NCBI GenBank assembly: GCA_002491225.1 | Contig: DKVN01000034.1 | Span: 23,697-40,972 of the forward strand | Direction of reading: 5' to 3' | DNA length: 17,276 nt | From: Faecalibacterium sp. UBA7177 | Lineage (GTDB): Bacteria; Bacillota; Clostridia; Oscillospirales; Ruminococcaceae | Shown here: piece by piece, positions 7,316 through 14,352 of the stretch | How the letters are laid out: each line of letters opens with the position of its first letter | How positions within the stretch are numbered: position 1 is the first letter of the stretch | Notes under the pieces: model-generated | What the model saw: the letters and a program-made list of their open reading frames with translations, nothing else | Told to the model about the DNA's origin: nothing | Database searches by the model: none | Position numbers and translations under genes: made by a program

Positions 7316-9187
7316 TTGCTGGACCCCAAACTGAAAGAAGCACTCTCCTATGTACAAAAGCCGGGGCGCTATACCGGCGGCGAGCCGGGCTGCGTCTATA
7401 AGGACCCCGCCAAGGTCGACCTGCGCTTTGCCTTCTGCTTCCCGGATACCTACGAGGTCGGCATGTCCTTTCTGGGCATGAAGATCCTCTACGAGCTGCT
7501 CAACGCGCAGCCTAACTGGTGGTGCGAGCGGGCCTTTATGCCCTGGCTGGACATGAAAGAGCAGCACGAGCGCTTACACCTGCCGCTCTACACCCTCGAG
7601 AGCAAGACCCCGCTGGCCGAGTTTGACGTGGTGGGCTTTACCTTGCAGTACGAGCTCTCCTACACCAACATCCTGGCCATGCTGGACCTTGCCGGGATCC
7701 CGTTCTACGCCAAGGACCGGGACGAGCGCTGGCCGCTGATCGTGGCGGGCGGGCCCTGCGTCTGCAATGCCGAGCCGGTGGCCGATTTTTTTGATATGAT
7801 GATGCTGGGCGAGGGCGAGGAGCAGCTGCCCTGGGTCTGCGCCGAGGTGGAGCGGGCCAAAAAGGAGGGGCTCTCCAAGCACGAGCTGCTGCGCCGCATC
7901 GCCCGGCTGCCCGGCTGCTATGTGCCCGGCTTCTACGAGGTGGACTACCTGCCGGACGGCCGGGTAGGGGCCATCCGCCCCACCGACCCCGCCGCCCCGG
8001 CCCGGGTGACCAAGGCGATCCTCAAGGACATGGACGCCTTTGCCCCGCCCACCCATTTTGTGGTGCCGATGGTGGGGGCGGTGCACGACCGCGCCCAGAT
8101 CGAGGTGCTGCGGGGCTGTGTGCGGGGCTGCCGGTTCTGCCAGGCGGGCTTTTTGTACCGCCCGATGCGCCAGCGCAGCGCCGGGCTGCTCAACCAGGCC
8201 GCCCGGGATCTCTGCGGCAACACCGGGTACGAGGAGGTCAGCCTGACCAGCCTCTCCACCTCCGACCACGCCGAGCTCGAGACCCTGCTGGACGAGATGG
8301 CGCCCTGGACCGAGCAGGAGCATGTCAGCATCTCGCTGCCCTCGCTGCGGATCGACAATTTCAGCGAGAGCCTGATCGAAAAGACCAACCGGGTGCGCAA
8401 AAGCGGCCTGACCTTTGCCCCCGAGGCGGGCACCCAGCGCCTGCGGGACGTCATCAACAAGAACATCACCTGGGACGAGATCGAAAAAAGCTGCCGCATC
8501 GCGTTTGCGGCGGGGTACACCTCGGTCAAGCTCTACTTTATGATGGGCCTGCCCACCGAGACGATGGAGGACATCGAGGGCATCGCCAACACGGCCCAGC
8601 GGATCGTGGATCTCTACTACCAAAACCCGGACAAGCCCAAGGGCAAGGGGGTGCAGGTGACCATCAGCGTGGCCTGCTTTGTGCCAAAGCCGCACACCCC
8701 GTTCCAGTTTGTGCCGCAGGACACCCGCGAGAGTCTCCAGCAAAAGCAGCAGCACCTGCTGCACAGCGTCCACAGCCGCAAGATCAAGGTGAACTATCAC
8801 GACAGCGCCACCAGCTACCTCGAGGCGGTGTTCGCGAAGGGGGATCGGCGGCTTGCCCCGGCCCTGGTCGAGGCCTACCGGCGCGGCTGCTTTTTTGACG
8901 GCTGGGACGAGTGCCTGCACTACGACACCTGGCTCGAGGTATTTGCCGACCTTGGCATCGACCCCACGTTTTACGCAAACCGGCCGATCGCTTTGGATGA
9001 GGTGACCCCCTGGAGCCACCTGGACTACGGCGTCAGCCACGAGTTTCTGGTGCGGGAGTACCAAAAGGCGCTCGCCGCCGCCACCACGCCGCCCTGCAAC
9101 CGCCAGTGCAGCGGCTGCGGCGCAAACCACCTGTTAGGAGGGCCCTGCTTTGACTACAGTTCGGATCTGGTTCACCAAGTGCGGTGA
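7316..9187 (+). CDS. TIGR03960-family radical SAM protein (B12-binding-like N-domain)
   Basis: Radical SAM enzyme of the uncharacterised TIGR03960 family, 623 residues from TTG 7316, which has GAGGG (7305-7309) six bases upstream and lies downstream of the promoter. The protein then begins LDPKLKEALSYVQKPGRYTG, matching the family's usual N-terminus. The first third resembles a B12-binding Rossmann domain, with FAFCFPDTYEVGMS early and VAGGPCVCNAEP near 143-154. The radical SAM cluster motif CVRGCRFC gives Cys268, Cys272 and Cys275. A second cysteine set near the C-terminus, CNRQCSGCG (594, 598, 601) plus Cys611, is typical of the family and may hold another cluster. The last 38 bases overlap the TIGR03936 gene. 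In many Firmicutes this pair lies beside rng, rplU and rpmA, suggesting an RNA or ribosome-linked role, but the reaction is not known. Confidence 0.9.
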   Translation: MLDPKLKEALSYVQKPGRYTGGEPGCVYKDPAKVDLRFAFCFPDTYEVGMSFLGMKILYELLNAQPNWWCERAFMPWLDMKEQHERLHLPLYTLESKTPLAEFDVVGFTLQYELSYTNILAMLDLAGIPFYAKDRDERWPLIVAGGPCVCNAEPVADFFDMMMLGEGEEQLPWVCAEVERAKKEGLSKHELLRRIARLPGCYVPGFYEVDYLPDGRVGAIRPTDPAAPARVTKAILKDMDAFAPPTHFVVPMVGAVHDRAQIEVLRGCVRGCRFCQAGFLYRPMRQRSAGLLNQAARDLCGNTGYEEVSLTSLSTSDHAELETLLDEMAPWTEQEHVSISLPSLRIDNFSESLIEKTNRVRKSGLTFAPEAGTQRLRDVINKNITWDEIEKSCRIAFAAGYTSVKLYFMMGLPTETMEDIEGIANTAQRIVDLYYQNPDKPKGKGVQVTISVACFVPKPHTPFQFVPQDTRESLQQKQQHLLHSVHSRKIKVNYHDSATSYLEAVFAKGDRRLAPALVEAYRRGCFFDGWDECLHYDTWLEVFADLGIDPTFYANRPIALDEVTPWSHLDYGVSHEFLVREYQKALAAATTPPCNRQCSGCGANHLLGGPCFDYSSDLVHQVR

Positions 9188-9860
9188 GGCCGCCTACATC
9201 TCGCTGCTCGATTTGCAGCGGGTGATGGGCCGCTCGCTCAAGCGCAGCGGGCTGCCGGTTTGGTACACCCTCGGCTTCAACCCCCACATCTACATGACCT
9301 TTTCCTGCCCGCTGGCCCTCGGGCAGGAGAGCCTGGTTGAGAGCGTCGATGTCAAGACCGAGCAGGAAACCCCGGATTTCGCCGCCTGGCAGCGGGCCCT
9401 GGCGCGGGTGATGCCCTCCGGCATCGAGGTGCAAAGGGTGGCGCTGCCCGGGATGAAGGCCGAGCAGATCGGGTTTGCCGAGTATACCATCCGGTACGCC
9501 GGGCGCGATGTGAGCGCGGCGGCTGCCGCGGCGCTGGAAGGGTACAACCAGCTAAAGAGCGCCCCGGTCGAGAAAAAATCCAAGCGCGGGGTTCGCAGCA
9601 TTGACCTCAAGGAGCATCTGCCCCGCATCGAGTTTCGCCGCGAGGGCGGGGGCGAGGCTGAGGGCGAGAGCGGGGAAACGCACGCGGGGGCGGGGGAGCC
9701 GTCGGTCGCTTTTTCGGTGCGGCTGCCCGCCAGCGAGGCGCTCAACCTCAACCCGGCGCTGCTCACCGGCTTTCTGCAGCAGCAATTTGGCCTGCCCGCG
9801 CAGGCCGCCGGCATCCTGCGCACCGCGCTCTACGCCAAAAGCGGCGAGCCGTTCTGCTGA
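9150..9860 (+). CDS. TIGR03936-family (DUF2344) radical SAM-linked protein
   Basis: 236-residue partner of the preceding radical SAM protein; in some genomes the two are one fused chain. TTG 9150 is the start, with AGGAGG (9137-9142) seven bases upstream inside the end of the preceding gene. Family marks are in the first 70 residues: FTKCGEAAYISLLDLQRVM, then RSGLPVWYTLGFNPHIYMTF and CPLALGQES. The middle (about 165-190) is a variable Gly/Glu-rich stretch. The C-terminal part (QQQFGLPAQAAGILRTALYA) also fits. Soluble, no membrane segments. The overlap with the upstream gene indicates coupled, near-equal synthesis. Biochemical role unknown. The rng-rplU-rpmA block that often follows this gene is absent here; radA follows instead. 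Confidence 0.88.
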   Translation: MTTVRIWFTKCGEAAYISLLDLQRVMGRSLKRSGLPVWYTLGFNPHIYMTFSCPLALGQESLVESVDVKTEQETPDFAAWQRALARVMPSGIEVQRVALPGMKAEQIGFAEYTIRYAGRDVSAAAAAALEGYNQLKSAPVEKKSKRGVRSIDLKEHLPRIEFRREGGGEAEGESGETHAGAGEPSVAFSVRLPASEALNLNPALLTGFLQQQFGLPAQAAGILRTALYAKSGEPFC

Positions 9861-9979
9861 GAAGGGCCCGCTGAGAGGGGCCGACAGCGCCGGGATAGCG
9901 AGTGGATGGCGATAAAAGCCGCCGCACCGCCGCCGGGCACAGCGCGGCAGCCACAACAAGAGGGAAGGGGAAGCCTGCC

Positions 9980-11398
9980 TTGAAGGATCCAAAGCTGAAA
10001 ACGATCTATGTTTGCTCCGAGTGCGGCGAGACCAGCCCGCGGTGGATGGGCCGCTGCCCCTCCTGCGGGGCCTGGAACACCATGACCGAGGACGTCGTCG
10101 CGCCGCCGCCCAAGGCCAAGGCTGGCCGCGGTACAATCGGGATCGGGGGCGCGGCGATGCGGCAGCCGGGCGTGACCAGCCTGACCGCCCAGCGCCTGCG
10201 GGACATCAGCACCACCGAGGAAAAAAGCCGCATCATCACCGGCATCCACGAGCTGGACCGGGTGCTGGGCGGCGGCATCGTGCTGGGCAGCGTCGTGCTG
10301 CTGGGCGGCGAGCCGGGCGCGGGCAAATCGACCCTGCTGCTGCAGCTTTGCGGCGCGATCTCGCAGGAGGTCGAGGTTCTCTATATCACCGGCGAGGAAT
10401 CCACCCGACAGATCAAGCTGCGGGCCAACCGCCTCGGGGTCGCGCAGGACAACATTTCGCTCGCCGCCGAGACCGACATCGACGAGATCTGCGGCCTGAT
10501 CGAGCAGACCAGGCCCGACCTTGTGGTGATCGACTCGATCCAAACCATGCACTGCAGCGACGTTTCTTCCTCGTCCGGCAGCGTTTCGCAGGTCAAGGAG
10601 TGCACCGCGCGGCTGCTGGCGGTGGCGAAGAACTACGAGATCCCCACCTTCATCGTGGGCCATGTCAACAAGGACGGCGCGATCGCCGGCCCCAAGGTGA
10701 TGGAGCATATTGTCGATACGGTGTTGTATTTTGAGGGAGATAAAACCCTGCCGTACCGGGTTCTGCGGGCGGTGAAAAACCGCTACGGCTCCACCAACGA
10801 GATCGGCATGTTCGACATGACCGGCGAGGGGCTCACCGAGATCGAAAACCCGTCCCAGCTGCTGCTGGAGGGCCGGCCTTTGGGTATCAGCGGCAACTGT
10901 GTGGCCTGCACGATGGAGGGCACCCGGCCGATTTTGAGCGAGGTGCAGGCGCTGGCCTCCAAAAGCAGCCTCGGCACCCCGCGCCGGGCCTGCAGCGGTT
11001 ACGACTACAACCGCGCCAGCCTGCTGATCGCGGTGCTGGAAAAGCGGGCCGGGTTTTTCTTTGGCAGTCTGGACGTCTATATCAATGTTGTGGGCGGCCT
11101 GCGGCTGGACGAGACCGCCTGCGACCTCGCGGTCTGCCTGGCAATGGTCTCGTCGCTGCTGGACCAGCCGATCGGGGACAAGACCATCGCGATCGGGGAG
11201 GTGGGCCTCTCCGGCGAGGTGCGCAGCGTGACCCATCTCGAAAACCGCCTGCGGGAGGCCCAGCGGATCGGCTTTACCCAGGCCATCGTGCCAAAGCACA
11301 GCCTGTCCCAGCTGGACACCGCCGCCTTTAAGGGCCTGCAGCTGATCGGCGTGAGCTATCTGCGGGACGCGATCAAGGCGATCAGGCAGGGATCATGA
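9980..11398 (+). CDS. radA: DNA repair/recombination protein RadA
   Basis: RecA-like ATPase that drives branch migration at recombination intermediates; cytoplasmic. 472 residues from TTG 9980, which has AGGGAAGGGG about nine bases upstream and gives the usual RadA N-terminus just before the zinc finger. A GTG at 9902 would add 26 basic residues and has no comparable ribosome site. Seen: the C4 zinc finger (Cys12, 15, 26, 29), Walker A GGEPGAGKST at 109-118, the Walker B region LVVIDSIQTM, the RadA-specific KNRYG at 266-270, and a C-terminal Lon-like domain ending RDAIKAI. Length and all motifs fit an intact gene. The gap after TIGR03936 is 119 bp with no clear promoter, so co-transcription is possible. 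radA is more often beside clpC or disA in Firmicutes. Confidence 0.96.
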   Translation: MKDPKLKTIYVCSECGETSPRWMGRCPSCGAWNTMTEDVVAPPPKAKAGRGTIGIGGAAMRQPGVTSLTAQRLRDISTTEEKSRIITGIHELDRVLGGGIVLGSVVLLGGEPGAGKSTLLLQLCGAISQEVEVLYITGEESTRQIKLRANRLGVAQDNISLAAETDIDEICGLIEQTRPDLVVIDSIQTMHCSDVSSSSGSVSQVKECTARLLAVAKNYEIPTFIVGHVNKDGAIAGPKVMEHIVDTVLYFEGDKTLPYRVLRAVKNRYGSTNEIGMFDMTGEGLTEIENPSQLLLEGRPLGISGNCVACTMEGTRPILSEVQALASKSSLGTPRRACSGYDYNRASLLIAVLEKRAGFFFGSLDVYINVVGGLRLDETACDLAVCLAMVSSLLDQPIGDKTIAIGEVGLSGEVRSVTHLENRLREAQRIGFTQAIVPKHSLSQLDTAAFKGLQLIGVSYLRDAIKAIRQGS

Positions 11399-11541
11399 AT
11401 CCGCTGATTGAAAACATTGATCAACTCCCGGGTGCATTCGTCGCGCATAGCGATACAATTGCATCCGGCAAAAGGCATCTTTACATTGCAAGCAGAGGCC
11501 GCAGGGGAAGCGGTGCTTTTTTCTCCAATTTCGGCACATGA
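11395..11541 (+). CDS. Small open reading frame, 48 residues, overlapping radA stop
   Basis: Not recognised. ATG overlaps the radA stop (ATGA) and an AGG-rich stretch (AGGCAGGG) lies just upstream, so translation could be coupled. The product begins MNPLIENIDQLPGAFVAHSD, then becomes basic (GKRH, SRGRRG). Base composition is lower in GC than the neighbours. Against it, a probable radA terminator (11490-11522) lies inside the frame. It may be a real microprotein, the 5' remnant of a lost gene, or chance. No function is proposed. Confidence 0.3.
   Translation: MNPLIENIDQLPGAFVAHSDTIASGKRHLYIASRGRRGSGAFFSNFGT
11490..11522 (+). terminator. Probable intrinsic terminator of radA
   Basis: AAGCA (11490-11494) and CCGC (11499-11502) pair with GCGG (11510-11513) and TGCTT (11514-11518), with a four-base bulge on the 5' arm. 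A run of six T (11517-11522) follows. The stem is imperfect but the position and U-tract are right. Confidence 0.5.
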
Positions 11542-11542
11542 T

Positions 11543-11570
11543 ATTTCGCTAAATGTAAATTTAGCGAAAT
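11543..11570. promoter_or_regulatory. Perfect 12-bp inverted repeat in dif-like 28-bp format
   Basis: Arms ATTTCGCTAAAT (11543-11554) and ATTTAGCGAAAT (11559-11570) flank a 4-base centre. Read as 11-6-11 the centre is TGTAAA, as in dif sites bound by Xer recombinases. By eye about 18 of 28 positions agree with the E. coli dif sequence as remembered. It lies 128 bp upstream of an intact Xer-type recombinase gene. The symmetric arms would suit a system with one recombinase. Alternatives are a repressor operator, or a hairpin before a lost gene, since GAGGGG and an ATG follow it at once. Confidence 0.45.
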
Positions 11571-11698
11571 AGAGGGGACCGAAAATGAGAGAAGACCAAG
11601 ATCACGCTGCTATCTGCTTCCTTTTGCTTGAGCAATGATATTTCTAACGATACGATATTTATATAGTGTACAGTACAGCTTAAGGAGCCATATTTCTG
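11571..11698 (+). other. AT-richer leader region upstream of the recombinase gene
   Basis: Holds GAGGGG (11572-11577) followed by a tiny frame ATG 11585 to TGA 11638 (17 codons, starting MREDQDHAAICF), then the candidate recombinase promoter and its AAGGAG site. The tiny frame could be a leader peptide or the stump of a deleted gene. Nothing else is recognised. Confidence 0.3.
11628..11656 (+). promoter_or_regulatory. Candidate promoter of the tyrosine recombinase gene
   Basis: TTGAGC (11628-11633), 17-base spacer, TACGAT (11651-11656). A second possible -10, TATAGT (11662-11667), lies just downstream but has no good -35. The ribosome site AAGGAG is at 11682-11687. Confidence 0.45.
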
Positions 11699-12805
11699 AT
11701 GAGCAGCTATCTCGACCCTTCGCACCCTTCGCGCCACGCGCCCTATGACGATGTGCCGCAGGATATCACCGCGTACCTGCGGTATCTTGAAACCATCATC
11801 AACCGCTCGCCCCGCACGGTCAACGGCTATTATATCGACCTGCGCACCTTTTTCCGGTTTCTGGTGCAGTACCGCGGTTTGGCCGACCGGGATCTTCCGC
11901 TCGAGCAAATTCCGATAGCCGGGTTGGATCGGGACTTTATCCGCGCCGTCACCAAGGAAGAAATCTACGAATATCTCTATTATCTCAGCAACCAGCGCCA
12001 GAACCAGCCCGCCGCCCGGGCCCGCAAGCTCAGCAGCATCAAGGGCTTTTTCCACTATATGACGGCCAAAACCGGCTTTCTGCCGCAGGACCCCTCCGAG
12101 GATATCTCGGTGCCCGCCCTGCGCAAGTCGCTGCCGAAATACCTCTCGCTGGAAGAAAGCATTGATTTGTTAAAAAATATACAAAGTGACTTCTATGAGC
12201 GGGATTTCTGCATCATTACGCTGTTTTTGAACTGTGGCATGCGCCTGACCGAGCTGGTGGGCATCAATCTGACCGATTTTAAGGATGAGACCATCCGCAT
12301 CGTCGGCAAGGGCGATAAGGAGCGGCTGGTTTACCTGAACGCCGCCTGCATCGGCGCGCTTCGCCAGTATATCGCCGAGCGGGCAAAAATGCTGAACCTG
12401 CGCGATAAAAACGCGCTGTTCGTCTCCCGGCGCACCGGCAAACGGCTGAGCAACCGCCGGGTCGAGCAGATTGTGAGCGAATGCCTGCGCGCGGCCGGGC
12501 TGGACGGCAAGGGCTACTCGCCCCACAAGCTGCGCCACACGGCCGCGACCCTGATGTACCGGCATGGCAATGTGGATATGCTCGCGCTCAAGGAGATTCT
12601 CGGGCACGAGCATGTCACCACCACCGAGATCTACACCCACATCAACACCGAAAAATTGCAGGACGCCGTGAGCTCCTCTCCCCTCGCCCGCATGAAATTT
12701 ACCCCGCCGGAGAAGCCGAAAGCAGTCCCGCCGGAAGATGAACCGGATGCACCGGACGATACGCCAGAAAAGGGCGAAAAGGCCGCCAATGCCCAAGAGA
12801 AATAA
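11699..12805 (+). CDS. Xer-type tyrosine site-specific recombinase
   Basis: Integrase/recombinase of the XerC/XerD group, 368 residues. It would resolve chromosome dimers at dif, or act on a related site. The N-terminal SAM-like core-binding domain covers about 20-125 (ITAYLRYLETIINRSPRTV). The catalytic domain covers about 145-330 with the full set: Arg182 (NCGMRLTEL), Lys204 (GKGDKERLV), His276 and Arg279 (SPHKLRHTA), His303 (LGHEHV) and nucleophile Tyr312 (EIYTHIN). A Pro/Glu-rich, highly charged tail of about 35 residues extends beyond the usual XerD end. ATG 11699 has AAGGAG 11 bases upstream. Not flanked by phage or transposon genes, which favours a housekeeping Xer over an integrase. 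A dif-like palindrome lies upstream, and a SpoIIM-like gene is convergent downstream; spoIIM and xerD are also close together in Bacillus. Confidence 0.92.
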   Translation: MSSYLDPSHPSRHAPYDDVPQDITAYLRYLETIINRSPRTVNGYYIDLRTFFRFLVQYRGLADRDLPLEQIPIAGLDRDFIRAVTKEEIYEYLYYLSNQRQNQPAARARKLSSIKGFFHYMTAKTGFLPQDPSEDISVPALRKSLPKYLSLEESIDLLKNIQSDFYERDFCIITLFLNCGMRLTELVGINLTDFKDETIRIVGKGDKERLVYLNAACIGALRQYIAERAKMLNLRDKNALFVSRRTGKRLSNRRVEQIVSECLRAAGLDGKGYSPHKLRHTAATLMYRHGNVDMLALKEILGHEHVTTTEIYTHINTEKLQDAVSSSPLARMKFTPPEKPKAVPPEDEPDAPDDTPEKGEKAANAQEK

Positions 12806-12829
12806 GCCGCGGTGGGAGCATCCGCTCCA

Positions 12830-12853
12830 TCATTCGATCAGTCATTCGATCAG
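12830..12853. repeat. Tandem 12-bp direct repeat, two copies
   Basis: TCATTCGATCAG occurs twice in direct succession (12830-12841, 12842-12853) in the short gap between the convergent recombinase and SpoIIM-like genes. A small hairpin GGAGC/GCTCC lies just before it. No terminator with a U-run was found for either gene in this gap. Confidence 0.6.
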
Positions 12854-12870
12854 CAGCTTAATATAAGCGG

Positions 12871-13704
12871 TCAGCCCAGGCCCGGCAAGCTGGGAAAAAG
12901 CATTTGGAGCAGCACCGACAGCGCACACGGCAGAGCCGCGGCCAGGCAGACCGCGGTATAGCGGCTCAGCAGCTGCCGCAGCGGCCCGGCGCGGCCCGGC
13001 TGCACGTCAAAGCAGAGCCGGGCAAGCCAGAGTGAGACGGCGCAAGCCGAACCACTTAACAGGAGCAAAAGCAGCGTTTGCAGCACCTCCGGCAGCCAGA
13101 GCAGCGCAATGCCTAAAGCGGCCTGCGGGCCAAAACGAGCCAAAAGCGCCGCGCACAGCCCGCCAAACACAGCGCCTTTCAGGGCGCAGAGCAGCGCAAG
13201 CAACAACCCGCCGAACACAAAAAAACCGCATAACATCACCAAGGTCAGCTGAAAAAAAGCCGTGAGGAACCCGCGGCTGAACAGCTGTACCGGCTCTGCG
13301 GCCCGGCGCTGTAACACCGCATTTAGAAACCGCGAAAAATACTCGTTTGCAGCGCCGCTTAAGGCGGCGGAACAAAGGCTGCCGCCCGCCAGCCCGAGCA
13401 GGTAAAAAATCGCGAATCTCTGCGCATGCTTCTTCTGTAAAGCAAAATTCCTTGTCAGTAAAAATGCGCTGTTTTGAGGCGGCTTGAGGGGGTCCCGATG
13501 GGGGTTGTCCTCTTTTTGCGCTGACGGATGCGGTGTTTTCGGCTGCGGTGCTGGCGGGGCGGGGCAAGCCGCCTGCTGTACAGGAGCTGCCTGCCGCGGC
13601 GGAGCTTCGGCGGGCCGCGGCCCCGCTTTGCCCTGCGGCCATGCGTCAGCAGGCAGGCGGCTTGGGGGCTCGGGGCGGTCGGCCCTTGCTTTGTAGGTCC
13701 ACAT
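12871..13704 (-). CDS. SpoIIM-like stage II sporulation membrane protein with Pro-rich N-terminus
   Basis: 277-residue predicted membrane protein. Residues 1-80 are Pro/Ala/Arg-rich and look disordered. From about 94 on there are five to six hydrophobic helices (96-115, 146-172, 174-190, 193-229, 247-270). The segment GFFVFGGLLLALL, then ALKGAVFGGLCAALLARFG and LLWLPEVLQ, follows the pattern of SpoIIM, a partner of the SpoIID/SpoIIP engulfment machinery at the septum. The ATG at 13704 has only a weak AGGAAG upstream; no better internal start was found, so the long N-terminus may be real or the gene may start at a rare codon downstream. Convergent with the xer gene. The usual clostridial SpoIIM is around 200 residues, matching this protein without its N-terminal region. 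Family call is by pattern only. Confidence 0.6.
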   Translation of the reverse strand: MWTYKARADRPEPPSRLPADAWPQGKAGPRPAEAPPRQAAPVQQAACPAPPAPQPKTPHPSAQKEDNPHRDPLKPPQNSAFLLTRNFALQKKHAQRFAIFYLLGLAGGSLCSAALSGAANEYFSRFLNAVLQRRAAEPVQLFSRGFLTAFFQLTLVMLCGFFVFGGLLLALLCALKGAVFGGLCAALLARFGPQAALGIALLWLPEVLQTLLLLLLSGSACAVSLWLARLCFDVQPGRAGPLRQLLSRYTAVCLAAALPCALSVLLQMLFPSLPGLG

Positions 13705-13752
13705 AGGCTTGTACCACTTCCTTTTGGGATATGCTTATGCGGCCAAGGCGCG

Positions 13753-13802
13753 AAAAATGCGCCCTCACCGGCTCCCCCCTGTCGGGCCGGTGAGGGCGCA
13801 TT
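13753..13802 (-). terminator. Intrinsic terminator of the TIGR04086 gene
   Basis: A perfect 17-bp stem (13756-13772 with 13786-13802; core GCGCCCTCACCGGC) encloses a 13-base loop. On the minus strand it is followed by UUUUU (13757-13753). It sits just past the TIGR04086 stop and separates that transcript from the SpoIIM-like gene. Confidence 0.9.
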
Positions 13803-13807
13803 CGTGT

Positions 13808-14242
13808 TTACCGTGCCGCAGGCCGGCGGCGCGGGCGGTGCTGGGTACTGAGCAAACCGGCATAGCCTCCGACACAGCCCGCCAGCAGGATGCAGATCAG
13901 CTTGATGGCGGCAAAGCTGGTAAATTCGCGCTGGCCGTTCAGCAGCGCGGCAGCGGCGTGGGCGGCAAAGAAAAAGACGCCGGTGCCCAGCCCCCACAAC
14001 AGGCCGTTTTGCCGCTGGGTGCGGCCCAACAGCAGCGCCGCGCCCGCCGTGCCGATGCAGACCGCGGCGCTCGCCAGCGGGGCCGCCGCGTAGATGGGCA
14101 GGTCGATAACGCTCATCAGCCAGCTGAAGAGCAGCAGCGCAAGGAAACAGATCAGGATGCCGAAGAGCAGCGCCCCCAACAGGCAGACGCCGAGCGGGCG
14201 GGCAGCCGGGGCGGAGCGGCCGGGCGAGATCGGTTTGGACAT
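13808..14242 (-). CDS. TIGR04086-family four-helix membrane protein
   Basis: 144-residue integral membrane protein matching the uncharacterised TIGR04086 family of Clostridia, which is commonly found beside yajC. Four hydrophobic helices lie at about 18-42, 49-71, 80-100 and 108-133, with a basic C-terminal tail (QHRPRRRPAAR). The ATG at 14242-14240 is chosen because GGAGG lies eight bases upstream; an upstream in-frame ATG would start inside the hairpin. That GGAGG is part of the 3' arm of the hairpin at 14249-14282, so the site would be masked when the hairpin forms. The gene lies 110 bp after yajC with no separate promoter seen, so expression probably depends on read-through from yajC. Function unknown; a role with the Sec/YajC machinery is only guessed from neighbourhood. 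Confidence 0.75.
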   Translation of the reverse strand: MSKPISPGRSAPAARPLGVCLLGALLFGILICFLALLLFSWLMSVIDLPIYAAAPLASAAVCIGTAGAALLLGRTQRQNGLLWGLGTGVFFFAAHAAAALLNGQREFTSFAAIKLICILLAGCVGGYAGLLSTQHRPRRRPAAR

Positions 14243-14282
14243 AAAAAACACCTCCACACAGGTATCCCTATGTGCGGAGGTG
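14243..14282 (-). terminator. Terminator hairpin after yajC that contains the next gene's ribosome site
   Basis: In minus-strand RNA, CACCTCCGCACA (14282-14271) pairs with TGTGTGGAGGTG (14260-14249): 12 bp with one G-U pair and a 10-base loop, then UUUUUU (14248-14243) and at once the ATG of the TIGR04086 gene. The GGAGG of that gene is in the 3' arm. The plus strand also shows a T-run after the stem (14284-14289). Confidence 0.75.
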
Positions 14283-14352
14283 CTTTTTTATGCGTATTTT
14301 TCGTGTTTGGGGTCTGTTGGGGCTGCGGGCAGAACGCCCTGTACCCTCCGGC

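Noticed and set aside
7574..11299. Long minus-strand frames opposite the radical SAM and radA genes
   Set aside because: Same antisense shadow effect; the plus-strand genes have full motif sets.
12830..12853. Tandem 12-bp repeat as a recombination attachment site
   Set aside because: Only two copies, no dif-like arms and no integrated element; probably a simple slippage duplication.
13007..13642. Alternative frame overlapping the SpoIIM-like gene
   Set aside because: Low-complexity Ala/Arg-rich product with no hydrophobic helices; the chosen frame has a coherent membrane-protein pattern.
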